From contig NZ_KE159707.1 of assembly GCF_000403435.2 (NCBI RefSeq), positions 2,274-66,273 of the forward strand: DNA of 64,000 nucleotides, read 5' to 3'. Position 1 is the first letter of the stretch; the number at the start of each line of letters is the position of its first letter. The notes below the pieces were generated by a model, which made no database searches, had not been told where the DNA came from, and saw nothing but the letters and a program-made list of their open reading frames with translations. This DNA comes from Oscillibacter sp. 1-3. Its GTDB lineage: Bacteria > Bacillota > Clostridia > Oscillospirales > Oscillospiraceae. Shown in pieces: positions 1 to 11,100 of this stretch. Made by a program: the position numbers and the translations under genes.

Positions 1-53
1 CCTTGATCCAGTCTGTGATTATGTCGAGGATGTTCAGCATTGGCTACGCCCTC

Positions 54-269
54 TTAGCCGAACAGGTTCGCCAGCAGGGGGATGAGCTGCATACCAATCA
101 GGGCAACACCGCCGCCCGCCATGAGCTGTTTCATGCCCTGGCTTTTCGCGCCGGGGTTGTCGTTGCCGTAGCCTTCCAGCAGGTTAATGACGCCCCACAC
201 GCCCAGGCCAGCGCCGAGGGCAATTACCAGAACCTTCAAAGTGTCGATAGCAGAAGTGAAAAATTCCAT
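54..269 (-). CDS. Maff2-family small membrane protein of a conjugative element
   Basis: A 71-residue protein with an amphipathic N-terminus and two hydrophobic stretches (about residues 10-32 and 48-70) separated by a short Gly/Asn/Lys loop. The motif NDNPGAKSQGMKQLMAGGG is typical of Maff2-family proteins, small membrane proteins found just downstream of the VirD4-like coupling protein in Clostridia integrative conjugative elements. They are thought to belong to the mating-channel membrane complex, but their biochemical role is not established. A GGAGG ribosome binding site lies 7 bases before the ATG. It is on the same strand as the coupling protein gene, with a plus-strand gene in between. 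The next transfer genes (VirB6/TrsL type) would lie beyond the left edge of the window. Confidence 0.85.
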   Translation of the reverse strand: MEFFTSAIDTLKVLVIALGAGLGVWGVINLLEGYGNDNPGAKSQGMKQLMAGGGVALIGMQLIPLLANLFG

Positions 270-340
270 TAAAATACCTCCATAATGTTGTGAAATTTTG
301 ATTTTGAATGTGACGGGGAATCCTCCCCGGAAATATGAAA

Positions 341-371
341 CACCGCCAACTGAACGTGTCAGTCGGCGGTG
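341..371 (-). terminator. Stem-loop between the coupling protein and Maff2 genes
   Basis: A 13-bp inverted repeat with one wobble position and a 5-base loop. On the minus strand it is followed by GTTTCATATTT, a modest T-rich tail. A second small hairpin (CGGGGA/TCCCCG) lies at about 314-329. It may be a leaky terminator or attenuator ahead of Maff2. Position and structure are seen; function is inferred. Confidence 0.4.
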
Positions 372-499
372 CTACCGGGCCGGGAACGTGGCTTTTGAGT
401 AACAGCTATCAAAAGCAGCTTGTCCGGCCAGACGGTCGAAGGTTGTGCCAGCCTTTACAAATGCCGGTTTCTGCCGTATAATGCAGATAACACAGATAA

Positions 500-985
500 A
501 TGGGGTTCTCCATGAACAATAGAGATTTGACTGGCAAGGTAAACTCAGCCATGTACCGGCAATGCCGGGACCGGGGCTTTGCGGCTCCGGTGGATGTGCT
601 GATGGAAATAGGCTATTTGTCCAAAAAGGACTATGAAAACTGGCGGTATGGGCGCGTCTCCTACTTGGAGCGCGTCTGTACGGCCAATTTAAGCAAGCTG
701 TCCACCGTCATGCACCAGATGCGGGTGTATGCGAAAAAGGCGGGGTTAAAGCCGTCTTTCTGCTACTACAAACGGTGGGGCGTAAAGAAAAAGGGCGGTC
801 AGGGCCATAAGCCGGTGATCCCCCTTCGGTTCAGCAAGAGCGGCGATCCAGAAATTGAACGCTGGTATGCCACGCACTTCGTTGATACAAAGCGGGTTAG
901 CCAGCTAAAGGCGGCAGCATTGGAGAGAGTGGAGCCGCCCCGTCAGGAGGGGGAATCCCCGGAGGACGGAGCTTCCATTTCGTAG
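500..985 (+). CDS. Hypothetical protein of the conjugative element, convergent to the coupling protein
   Basis: A 161-residue basic, soluble protein with no signal peptide or membrane segment and no recognised domain. It is the only plus-strand gene in the conjugation block, and its 3' end overlaps the 3' end of the coupling protein gene by 43 bases in tail-to-tail orientation. The ATG at 500 has no clear ribosome binding site. A second in-frame ATG at 512, giving MNNRDLTGKV, is an equally possible start. The coding character is good (Lys/Arg-rich with a regular composition), and small proteins of this kind are common in these elements. No function can be assigned. Confidence 0.6.
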   Translation: MGFSMNNRDLTGKVNSAMYRQCRDRGFAAPVDVLMEIGYLSKKDYENWRYGRVSYLERVCTANLSKLSTVMHQMRVYAKKAGLKPSFCYYKRWGVKKKGGQGHKPVIPLRFSKSGDPEIERWYATHFVDTKRVSQLKAAALERVEPPRQEGESPEDGASIS

Positions 986-2715
986 CACTCGAAAACATCA
1001 TCCGGCTTCACTGTCAACCTGCGGGCCAGGAACTTCGCAATATCAAAGTAATTCTTCTTGCTGGAATCCAGCAGATACTTGTACTGCGGGTGCTTGGTAA
1101 TGTCAAACTTGTCGGAAAAAAACGGCCTTACGCCCTGCACCTGCAAGATGCACTTGCCGCCGTCCATCACCGCGAGTTCGTCCACGTCCATGAGCGCCCT
1201 GCCTAATTTCTGGTAGTTGACGCCCATACTCCGCTGGCTTCCTCTGGTATCGGACGTGTTATAGCTGTCTATTGTGGCTTTCCCTAAAGTTTCAGAAATC
1301 TCCTTTAAGGTGCTTCTTTCCTTGCCTCCGAGGAACAAAACGCAGGAACAGTTACCGATAATTGTCTCCGCATGGTCCTTGTAGACCGCTTTGAGCTGGC
1401 TCTGCGTCTGCACAACAATATGCGCGGAAATCTCGCGGGAGCGAATAACGCTGATAAGGTGCTGGAAGTTGGGAATCTTCTGGTTGGCGAACTCGTCCAG
1501 AAGGCAGGTGACGTGGGTTTTCAATGCGCCGCCGTTCTCTAAAGCCTTGTCGCACAGGACGTTGAACATCTGCGTGTAGACCATGGCTGAGATGAAATTG
1601 AAGGTCATATCCGTATCGGACACAATACAGAACAGCGCCGTTTTCCGGTCCCCAATCTTGTCCAGTTCCAGGTCGTCCCCCTCCATAAGCTGGCGAACCT
1701 CCTTAATGTCAAAGGGGGCCATCCTTGCGCCGCAGCTAATAAGTATAGATTTAGCTGTTTTGCCCGCCGCCATTTTATACTTCTTGTACTGCCGCACAGC
1801 GAAGTGATCCGGGTCCCGGCTTTCCAACTGTTCAAACATCAAATCAACGGCATTTTTGAAATTTTCATCATCTTCACGCACTTCTGAGGCGTTTAACATT
1901 TCCAACAATGTGGTCATGTTCTTTTCTTCCTCCGGGGCTTCGTACCAGATATAGGCTATCAACGCCTGATAGTACAACGCCTCGGCCTTAGCCCAGAAAT
2001 CTTCACCGCCCTTGCTGTCCTCGCCCTTGGTGTTTTCCATAATGCAATTGACCAGCTTCAGAATGTCATTCTCGCAGTAGATATACCGGAACGGATTATA
2101 CCTCATAGACTGCTTAAAATTGATGGTATTGAACACTCTGATCTCATACCCACCCAGCTGAAACATTTTACCACATTCTTCCAAAACTGTACCTTTCGGG
2201 TCCGTGACAATATACCAAGCGTTCATCTGCATGAGGTTTGGCTTAATGTGAAATCGTGTCTTTCCAGAGCCAGAACCGCCAATAACCAGAACATTTTTGT
2301 TGATATTATACTTAGGAATCTTGTTCCGGCCCACCATGACGCGCTCAGTCTGCGTCAGGAGAATGTTCTGGTCAAATTTTGGATTTATGAACGGGCGTAT
2401 ATCGTCCGCCGTGCCCCAACGAGCGCAACCGTACTCAACCCCGTGGCGGTATTTCTTGGCATTTTTGGCCTTGATATAGACCACCGCACGGATGCAGGCC
2501 GCGCCAATCAGCCCCACAAGAAGGTCCTGGGGGTAGAAGCTGGGGAGGGGATTGCGGGAAATGATCGCACCCAGGCCGGAGATCGCCCCCATGCCCTTTG
2601 CCACCATATCCGCGCCAGCGGCCAGCCGGTAGCCCTCGCCCACACGGTTGAAGAACCAGAACATGAACACATAGGGGAAATTGAGAATCAGAAACTTTTT
2701 CAAGTCAAATTTCAC
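943..2715 (-). CDS. VirD4/TraG-like type IV coupling protein (CD1115 family)
   Basis: A 590-residue membrane-anchored ATPase that links the DNA relaxosome to the type IV secretion channel during conjugation. Hydrophobic N-terminal segments (about residues 8-25 and 60-80) precede the motor domain. Walker A is VIGGSGSGKTR at about residue 144, and the Walker B region is CLLDEFANQ at about residue 405. A QTQSQLKAVY segment matches the conserved sensor region of TraG/VirD4 proteins. The length is normal for the short Firmicutes coupling proteins. The start is a GTG whose codon overlaps the stop of pcfB (GTGA), which implies translational coupling. The C-terminus overlaps the convergent gene at 500-985. 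Confidence 0.95.
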   Translation of the reverse strand: MKFDLKKFLILNFPYVFMFWFFNRVGEGYRLAAGADMVAKGMGAISGLGAIISRNPLPSFYPQDLLVGLIGAACIRAVVYIKAKNAKKYRHGVEYGCARWGTADDIRPFINPKFDQNILLTQTERVMVGRNKIPKYNINKNVLVIGGSGSGKTRFHIKPNLMQMNAWYIVTDPKGTVLEECGKMFQLGGYEIRVFNTINFKQSMRYNPFRYIYCENDILKLVNCIMENTKGEDSKGGEDFWAKAEALYYQALIAYIWYEAPEEEKNMTTLLEMLNASEVREDDENFKNAVDLMFEQLESRDPDHFAVRQYKKYKMAAGKTAKSILISCGARMAPFDIKEVRQLMEGDDLELDKIGDRKTALFCIVSDTDMTFNFISAMVYTQMFNVLCDKALENGGALKTHVTCLLDEFANQKIPNFQHLISVIRSREISAHIVVQTQSQLKAVYKDHAETIIGNCSCVLFLGGKERSTLKEISETLGKATIDSYNTSDTRGSQRSMGVNYQKLGRALMDVDELAVMDGGKCILQVQGVRPFFSDKFDITKHPQYKYLLDSSKKNYFDIAKFLARRLTVKPDDVFECYEMEAPSSGDSPS

Positions 2716-3191
2716 AGTCCACGCTCCCCTCTGTCCCGGTCCTTAACGGTATCCTGCGCCATGCTTCGGGCAACCTCCTTGAAGTGGGCAAGCTGCCGCC
2801 GGACAGACGGCTTCTCCGGGGCCTTGCGGCGTATGGTCTTGGCGGTGTACTCGGCAAAGGCGGCTTTCATGGCGTCATCATCCCGCGCCTTGAAAAAGAC
2901 GTAGTATTCACCCTTCTCCGGGTTCTTTTTCAGAGCAAAATCCACGCCATATTTTTTCGCCACACTTTCAAATGACTTGATATTTTTAGCGGTAATATCA
3001 ATACTTTTCACGCCCGTCCCCTGGCCCACAAGCTGCTTCACGCTCTGTTTGCCATGGTGGATTTTCGGGTTTTGGGACTGCGCCAGATACTTCCGTATCG
3101 CCCATTTGAGCAGATCGGCGGTCAGTCTGCCGCCGGTCTTGCCCACCTTGATTGCCAGGGCAACGGATTTATCCCGCACTTCGTCCTGCAT
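2712..3191 (-). CDS. pcfB: PcfB-family conjugation accessory protein (DUF3801)
   Basis: A 159-residue soluble protein. The N-terminal VALAIKVGKTGGRLTADLL segment and the central GKQSVKQLVGQGTGVKSIDI segment match the PcfB family, small proteins encoded immediately upstream of the VirD4-like coupling protein. In enterococcal pheromone plasmids PcfB is needed for transfer and is thought to work with the coupling protein or relaxosome. The start has a strong AAGGAGG site 8 bases upstream of the ATG. The stop overlaps the GTG start of the coupling protein, so the two are co-translated. It belongs to the same operon as the hypothetical gene upstream at 3231-4208. Confidence 0.9.
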   Translation of the reverse strand: MQDEVRDKSVALAIKVGKTGGRLTADLLKWAIRKYLAQSQNPKIHHGKQSVKQLVGQGTGVKSIDITAKNIKSFESVAKKYGVDFALKKNPEKGEYYVFFKARDDDAMKAAFAEYTAKTIRRKAPEKPSVRRQLAHFKEVARSMAQDTVKDRDRGERGL

Positions 3192-3230
3192 AGTGATCTG
3201 CCTCCTTCCTGCAAGCGGCGGCGGGCGGGG

Positions 3231-4208
3231 TCAGCGAGCCTCGCCGCCCTTGGGATGTTCTGACGGGGGCGGGCGCTGACCCGCTTCCCGCATTTTTTCG
3301 TGGAGCTGGCCGCGCAGAGAGGGCTTTACCGAATCAGATATTGCGGCAGGCTCCCGTCCACTCTGGACCTCTCCAATCTGTACCGGGTCCGCTTTTATCA
3401 AAGCGCCGTCCCGCAAAAGAAAGCCCTGTGTCTGGATCGCCTCCAAGGTATCTCCCGTTACCTCGCCGTACAGCTTCAGGTCGGTGTCCACCAGCATTTG
3501 CAATGTGGCCTGCACTTCGGCGGAAATAGCCTGTCTCTGTTCCGGCGCAGCAAAATACCGCAGGACTGCGGCCTCCTTGCCCGCCTCCACAATCGCCTCT
3601 CCCACCTGAGCGTTCATATCAAACAGTTCAGCCACATCAGACCGCCATTGGGTCGCGACAAATTTCAGGGGGTTTTCCATGCGGAGTAAAATTTCAGCAT
3701 TACCCGGCTCAAATTTGAAGTATTTCTTCATAAAATTGTGCGCTCCCTGCATGGCAGAGATTTCTGCACTCATGGCAATGATCTCCATCTTGTCCATGCC
3801 CAGCAGCTCCGCCCGAAAGTCAGACATATTCCGGTCCAGCCGGTCTTTCAGGGATTGGATTTGATCCACCTTCTGCTGGACATAGCCAGCCGGGTTCACC
3901 AGGGGGAATCGCTCATACGCCTTGATCGCATAGAGTATGTCGCAGATGGGAAACTCCCATGGGTGGTCCTGTTCTTTCCAGCACTCCAGCGCCACGGTCA
4001 GCGGGTCAGTAAATTGCAGCAGGGCTGTTACTTCATCGGCCAGAAAGTCATGTTCCTCCTTCAAATAGTAGTGAATTTTAGACAAGTTTTGCAGCCGGTA
4101 CACATCTTCAATGTCCGGCCCGCCCTCTTTTGTGCCGACAGCGGCAGCGTGGTCCAGCAGGCATTTGTCGATCACTTTCATCAGCGGACGCTTTATCTCA
4201 TAGTTCAT
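3231..4208 (-). CDS. Hypothetical conjugative-element protein
   Basis: A 325-residue acidic, mostly helical soluble protein with no signal peptide or transmembrane segment. I recognise no catalytic motif. The C-terminal 40 residues are Pro/Gln/Arg-rich and probably disordered. The start ATG has AAAAGGAGG 10 bases upstream, a strong site that supports this start. It lies between the PAPS-reductase-like gene and pcfB, in the same orientation and with short gaps, so it is probably part of the transfer operon or of cargo read through with it. Proteins of this position in Clostridia elements are often uncharacterised. Confidence 0.75.
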   Translation of the reverse strand: MNYEIKRPLMKVIDKCLLDHAAAVGTKEGGPDIEDVYRLQNLSKIHYYLKEEHDFLADEVTALLQFTDPLTVALECWKEQDHPWEFPICDILYAIKAYERFPLVNPAGYVQQKVDQIQSLKDRLDRNMSDFRAELLGMDKMEIIAMSAEISAMQGAHNFMKKYFKFEPGNAEILLRMENPLKFVATQWRSDVAELFDMNAQVGEAIVEAGKEAAVLRYFAAPEQRQAISAEVQATLQMLVDTDLKLYGEVTGDTLEAIQTQGFLLRDGALIKADPVQIGEVQSGREPAAISDSVKPSLRGQLHEKMREAGQRPPPSEHPKGGEAR

Positions 4209-4295
4209 AGAGGGTCTGCCTCCTTTTCGTGATTTTGTGTTATATGAGCGGGAAAAACTAAGGCGGGACTACCAAACGGCGGAGAAGATGATGTG

Positions 4296-5088
4296 TCACT
4301 TGCGCTCTGCCTTTTCCTCACGGGCAAAGCGTTCCTCCAGCCGTTCCACGCTCCAATCTTTCTTGAACTGTCCCAGGGGGCCGGGGCCGAACATGGTCCG
4401 CGCCCGGTTGTCCATATCCCGCAACCGCGCCCACAGCTCCGGGTGGTGGGTCCGCAGTTTCCGCAGCTCGTCAATCCGTTGCAAGGGACAGCACCAGCAG
4501 GAAGCACGGCGGTAGATTTCGTACAGCCCGCCAAAATCAAAGCCCCGGCTATAACAAATCTGCAACGCCTGGGCTTCGGTGATCTTCCACTCTACCAGGG
4601 GATAGCGGTTCTGCGGATCATCTTTACAGCGGTGGGCTTCATCGGCGGCAATGCCAATGTAGTGCAGGGCATTCTGCTCCTTCTTCAGCCGGTTGACCTC
4701 TTTGGAAATCAGGTGCGTTTTGAGCTGGCCAGTACACCAGCGCACGGTCATTCCCGGCCAGCCGTTGCCGTAGGGCGGCACACCCATTTGGGCGCGGCGT
4801 TCCAGGCAGCTCGGTTTTACCTTCGGCTCGTCAAACATCATCCACTCAAAGCCATGGGGGTGCCGCAGGGTGGTAATGTGGATACCGCGCTCCCGGTAGA
4901 GAAGATCGTCCATCTTGGCGATATGGGCCTCCATCTCAGGAAACTCCATACCCGTATCCGCATAGAGTACGCAGTCAATGGGCATTTCCTTTTCGATCAT
5001 CAGCAACAGGAGCGCACTTGAATCTTTTCCACCAGATACCGAAATTGCATGATAGAAATTGCCATTTTCGATTGTTTTCGTTAAGCAT
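4296..5088 (-). CDS. PAPS-reductase-like PP-loop protein, start codon apparently out of frame
   Basis: A protein of the phosphoadenosine phosphosulfate reductase superfamily, with YADTGMEFPEMEAHI and a C-terminal RRASCWCCPLQRIDELRK cysteine cluster. Such proteins on mobile elements are often linked to DNA sulfur modification or unknown nucleotide chemistry; the substrate here is unknown. The first in-frame usable codon is a TTG at 5006, but the frame stays open upstream and encodes the PP-loop signature SVSGGKDSSALL (about 5039-5007). The only ATG beside the AAGGAGG box (5088) is one base out of frame. Reading ATG then TTAACG would need one base fewer. So either a single-base indel sits at the start, or a non-ATG codon is used. 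The interval given is not a multiple of three for this reason. Confidence 0.7.
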
Positions 5089-5102
5089 ACCTCCTTAAAC
5101 GC

Positions 5103-5140
5103 AAAAAAGAAGCCCCGGAAGGAATCAGTCCTTCCGGGGC
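5103..5140 (-). terminator. Rho-independent terminator of the large SLH protein gene
   Basis: A perfect 12-bp GC-rich inverted repeat (GCCCCGGAAGGA / TCCTTCCGGGGC, 5-base loop), followed on the minus strand by CTTCTTTTTT. It lies 17 bases after the stop of the gene at 5157-11849 and separates it from the downstream PAPS-reductase-like gene. Confidence 0.9.
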
Positions 5141-5156
5141 AAATGTGTGTTGTGAA

Positions 5157-8100
5157 TCAGCCGAGGGCAGTCCACTTCTCCGTGGAGCCGTCCATGCTGA
5201 AGCTGTGACCATTGGATGCTTCAACAATATCCCAATAGTACCACGCGCCAGCGGCAACGTCCGAGAAGGTTTTGTAGCCCTTCACCACGGTGTCAGCAGA
5301 AGCGGAGCGGCCCAGGATACGGTTGACCATCACAATGGTTTCCGCGCGGGTGATGTTCTGGTCGGGGCGGAATGTGCCGTCTGTGTAGCCATAGACCAGA
5401 CCGGCATCCGCCGCCAGATTGATGTACTTCCGTGCCCAGCTATGGGAAATGTCGGTGAAGCGGTCCAGAACGGTGTTATTGCCGCTGCTGTCACAGAACC
5501 GGGCAAGGATCGTTGCCAGCTCCGCACGGGTGATATTCCGCTGGGGACCAAAACTGCCGTCCTGGTAGCCGGTGATAACGCCCATGTTGCAGAGGGTGGA
5601 GACAGCGGTGCCGTACCACGCCCCGGCGGGAACGTCCTTGAAACGGTTGATGTTGGTGCCATAGGCGGCTTTTGCCTCCGGGGTCAGCAGCCGGTAGAGG
5701 ATGGCGGCAACCTCGGCGCGGGTAATATCGGCGTTGGGCGCGGCCTGGGTGCTGGTCCGTCCGGCGATATAGGCGATATGGTCCTTTCGGTTCAGCAGGG
5801 AGAGCTTGGAGCCGGGAGTGGTCAGATCACCAATGCCGCCCGTGCTGCCGCCCTTGGCAATCGTGACCTTCTGGACCTGGGAGGCCATTTCAGAGGCGGT
5901 GGCCGCATAGCGCACCTCGTATGTGCCGGGAGCCAGTCCCCTCACGGTGTTCCCTGTGATAGCGGTCCACTTGCCGTCGGGCAGGAGCCGGTATTCCATG
6001 GTCTTATCTGTCTTGGTGAAAGTACCGTCATTCCGGCCCTGCCGGGTTTCATCGGTATGGCCCACGCTGGGAGCCTTGCGGCGGTCAGGAATCTTCACCG
6101 TAACCGTCTCACCGGGCAGGCCGTCACCCTTGCCGGGGTAGCGGATAAGAACATCCTTCCCGGCCAGATCGGACACGTCCAGCGGGTTCGGGCAGGGCTT
6201 CCAGGTTTTGCCGCCGTCCGTGCTGTACTCCATATCCGGCGTAGTGTTCAGCGTCTCATTGTCAGGGTCAAAGACCAGCACAGGAGCGCCGGGGTGCTTG
6301 GAGATCACCACAGTGACGGTTCGGCTGGCAAAGTCCTCTCTGGTGGCAGGATAGCGGAAAAGGACCGTCTTGCCCAGGTAATCGGCAGTGTTCAGTGACT
6401 TGGAGAGGGTGGTCCATGTTTTGCCGCCGTCAGCGGAGAACTCCACGCCCTTGTCGGAGCTGACGGTCTGGGCCTTGCTGTCCACCTCCACCTTGGGGGC
6501 CTCCCGGCGAACGGGAATGGTCACGGTCACACCGCTGCTGGGGAAGGAATCGCTGTTCCCATGATTGCGGATGATAATTGTCTGCCCGGTCAGATTGGAC
6601 ACGTCCATGGGCTTGTTGCAGGGGTTCCAGGTCAAGCCGCTGTCAATGGAGTAGTCCATATTCGTGGTGGTGTTCACCGTCTCGGTAACGGTGTCCAGCT
6701 CCACCACGGGATTCTCTGTACGGTTAGGAATCCGCAGTTCGGTGGAATCGCTGGCAAACTTGTCCTCGGTCGCTGCCTCCCGAACGAGGATGGTCTGGCC
6801 GGTCAGGTTGGAAACATCCATATCCGGGTCGCACTTGGTCCAGGTCTTGCCGCCGTCCGTGCTGTACTCCATGCCAGCGGTGGTGTTGACCGTCTGCTTG
6901 TCCCGGTCAATGGTGAGATCAGGCTTGTCACCCTTCTGCGGGACCTTCACCAGCACGGGCAGGCTGGCAAAATGGTCAGAATCGTACTTCTCCCGAACAG
7001 CCAGCTCCTTGCCGTAGAAGCTGGACACATCCAGCCCGTCAGCGGGAACGGCAGTCCAGCCGCTTTCCGTCCGGTACTCCGGCGCGGTGCCGGAGACGGT
7101 CAGCAGCTCGGCTACACGGTCAATGTCAGCGGTGGGGGCGGCGTTCCGGCTGGGGACGGTCACGGTGGCGTGATTGCTGGCGGGCTTGGTGCTGTCACAG
7201 GCATAGCGCACCAGCAGGGTGGCGTTGGTCAGCTCGGACAGGTCCATGTTGTCCAGACAGGCGATCCAGGTCTTGCCGCTGTCCCTGGAATACTCCATGG
7301 CGGAGGTAGCGTCCATGCGTTCGGCGGCGTTGTCAATGGTCAGCACAGGAGCCGCCCCCCGAACGGGAACGGTCACAGTGGTGGGGTCGCTCTTAAAGGA
7401 ATCGTCCGTGGCGGCGATCCGCACCAGCAGCGTCTCGCCCTGCCGGTCCTCCACGTTCTGCCGGTCCTCGCAGGGCTTCCAGGTTTCACCGCCGTCATCG
7501 GAATACTCCATGCCGGTGGTGGTATTCATGGTGAAGTCGAAAGGATTCACCTTCACGTCCGGGGCGGTGGGACGCTCCGGCAGAACCTCCATGACCACGG
7601 GGCCGGGTTTGCCGGTGCCATCGTCCACCAGTCGGACATAGATGGTTGTGCCGGGGGTAATGCCGCCGTTGTTGGGTAGACCGTTCGTCAGGGTGTAGTC
7701 CTCACCGGCCTCCACCACATCGGGGTCGAAGGTGATGATCTCCTTCCGGTAGTCGATCTCATAATTCAGCCCCGTGTCGGCCACAGTCCGGCCCTCCACG
7801 CTCTGACTGTCAGAGGCGGTGAGGTTGTCCGTCTCCTTCATCCGCTGGGTGAAGGTATAGGAGGTATCGGGGGTCAGGCCGGTAAACTTGGGGCTGTCCT
7901 GCCAAGTCTCGCCGCCGTCCATGCTGTACTCCGCGCCGGGGACGGGGTTCAGCGCAATGGTGGTCGTTGTGCGGCGGGCAATGGTGGGAGGGTTGGTCAT
8001 GGTCTGCGGGGCCTTGGAGATGGTCATATCCGCATAGACCTGCTCGGCGCTCAGATCGTAGCCGTCCTCGGCAACCAGGTAGAAACGGACCTTATAGGTG

Positions 8101-11100
8101 CCAGCGTCCACGGGGGCCTCGGATGTCTCATAGGGGTTGCCGCTGGCGAGAGTGCCAACGTACATGACGCTGACGCTTCTGATGCCCTCCATGCTGGTGA
8201 GCAAATCCGTGTAGGGATAGGGCTGGCGGTTGCCGTTGTAAACGGTACTGTAAGCGGGCATATCCGTGTCCAGAATGTTCACCGGCGTATCGGTGGTCCT
8301 ACCGGAAACAGGCCGGGTGCCAGAGGCGGTGTGATTTTCGTCCTCGGCCATGCGGACCAGGATGGTATAGCTCTTGTCAGCGTCCAGCCCGCTGAAGGTA
8401 TTGCCGGTCTGCCATGTGGTGCCGCCGTCAATGCTGTACTCCGCGCCGGGAATGGCGGAGACGGTCAGCGCATGGGCGCTGCTGCTTTCCAGAGAAGCCA
8501 TAGGCGTATCCTGCCCCGCCTTGCGGATGGTCAGGGTGGCGGTGTAGTTACCAGCCGCCAGAGTATGATTGGCGTCCGGGGAGAAGATGGCGGTCACATG
8601 GTAAACTCCGGCGTTGGTGGGGGCGGTGGTGCTTTCCACGCCGTCCGCACCGGTGTAGGTCAGGGCAACGGAGGAAATACCCTCAATGCCGTCCGCACCG
8701 TGGTAACGCTGGGGAGCGCCGGTATAGGTGACAGTCTCATCCTTCAGCACGGGCCGGATCGTCCCGGCCTCGCCGGAGGCGCGGGTGATATGCAGCACCG
8801 GGGCGGGCAGGGTTTCGGGGAGCATATAGCCGTCTGCCGCTACAAAGTCGATGTTGACCACATAATCGCCCACGGTGATGGGCGGGGTGGCGATGCCGTC
8901 ATAGCCGGTGATGGTCATGGAGGCGATGCCGGGGTTGGACTTGGGCAGGGTGTAGGTCTGCGCGTGGCCGTTGTACTCCACCGTCTGATCCGCGAACCGC
9001 TCAAAGGTGACAACGGTTTTCTCGGTGGCCTGCATGGTGGAGGGACCCTCCAATTCCTTGTAACAGGCCGTCTCCACCGCCTTGACCTTGATCTCATAGG
9101 TGGTGTCGCGGGTCAGGCCGGTGAAGGTGCCGGTGGTCTGCCACGTCACGCCGCCGTCAATGGAGTAGGCCATGCCGTCCACCACTTCAATGGTGATGGA
9201 GGAATCGGTCACGCCAGTGACCACAGGGGCCAGGGGCCGCGCGGGGATGGCCTTGTTGATGGTCAGGGTGGCGTACTGCGGCTGCAACTCCGCGTAGCCG
9301 CTCTGCATGGTATAGCTGACCTTCACATTGTAAACGCCGGGGTTCACAGGCGGCTCGGTGGCGGGGCCGTAGGAGGTCCCTTTGGTCCCGGTAAAGGTCT
9401 GCACCACTTCGGTGCATCCGGCGGGAACATCCGCAACCAGCGATTTCGGCGTCCCGTCATAGGTATAGACGGCGGACTGGACTGTCCCAGCGGAGGCGTT
9501 CTGCCGGGTGGTGCGGATAATGGCGGAGGAAGTGGGGCTTTCCTCATGGTTGCGATCTCCGGGATACTTAGCCAGGATGGTATAGGCCGTGTCCGGGGTC
9601 AGGCCCTCAAAAATGGTACTGGCCTGCCACGTCTTGCCCCCATCAATGGAAAACACCGCCCCAGGAATGGCGGTGACGGTGATGGAGTTGGTGGCGGTAT
9701 TGCTGGCACGGGGCGGGTTGGGGGCGTTCTGCTCCACCTTCGTAATGGTGAGCGTGGAAGTAACCGGCTCCAACTGCGCCGTCCCCGCCTGCATGGTGAA
9801 GCTGACCGTCACAGGATAGGTCCCCGCGTTGGTGGGGGCGGCGGTGGTGGTCTGGCCGTCCACGGTATAGGTCACGGTGGACCGGGTAACGTGGGAGATT
9901 GTGGGAACCTGATAGGCAATGGGGTTCCCGGTGTAAGGATAGGACTGCGGTTTGAGGACAGCGGACAGATCGCCGGGGTCCACGGTGGTGTACTCGGTGG
10001 AGAACTGCGCGGAGACGGCGGGAGAAGCGTCATAGTTGCCGTCCTCGGTGGCCTTCAACCGCTGGTAGAGGGTGTAGGCGGTGCCAGCGTCCAGATTCTT
10101 GAACACGGGGCTGTCCTGCCACACCTGCCCATCCATGCTGTACTCGGCGTTCTCCACCGTGTTCAGCGTCAGGGAGTTGGTAGCTGCCGCCGCCAGCGTG
10201 GGGGCGGGACAGGTCTGAGCCGCTTTTTCAATGGTATAGCTCACAGCAGTCGTGGAGAGCTGGGGATAACCCTGCTCCATGACAAAGGAGACGGTGGCGG
10301 TGTAGCTGCCAGCGTTCACCGGAGGGTTGGAACTGCTGTAAGGCCGTCCGTTATTGGCAGTACCCTTGTAGGCCACGGTGACGGACTGGATGCCCTCCGG
10401 CAGTCCGGGCATGGGCAGGGCGGTGGACTGCCCGTCATAGGTCTTGGTGTAATCGCTGATGGAGGGGGCCTCCACGGTGCCATAGGTCAGATTGACCGTA
10501 GCGGTGACAGCGGGGATGTTCTCGCCGGAGAGCTGGGGGAAGTTGGTGAGGTTCAGCGTTCCCTTGACGGTCTGCGTCAGGGCATAGGGATCATAGCCGG
10601 TGCTGCTCCATGTGACAGGAACGCCGGTGACGGTCTGGGCGTTGCCGGTGCCGCCCTCGGCCACAACAGAGACGGTGGAGGGCAGGCCCAGCTTATTGAA
10701 CGCCGTCCCCATGGGAGCGGTCCGCACCACTTCCTCCACGCTGAGAATGGGCCGGGGAACGACGGTCACGGGGATGGTGACACGGCCAAAGGACGTGCCG
10801 CCCTTGGTAATGACCGCCTGGACCTCAGTGCTTCCGGGCTTGCTGGAATTGAACCCGGCATAGCTGGGGTCAATGGTCCAGGTGTAGGGAGAAGCATACA
10901 CGCTGCTGCCGGTGGTCAGCCTCACCGCCTGGACGGTATCGCCCACATAGATGGTATTGGTAGCCGGGAAAATCCAGGCCAGGGTATAAACAGTGTTATA
11001 TTTGCCGTCCTCGGTCTGCCAGACGTAGTTATCATCCGTGATGGTCGCGCCAATGGCATAGGGACCAGCAGCCACGGGCCGGGTGACAGGCGAGGCGGTA

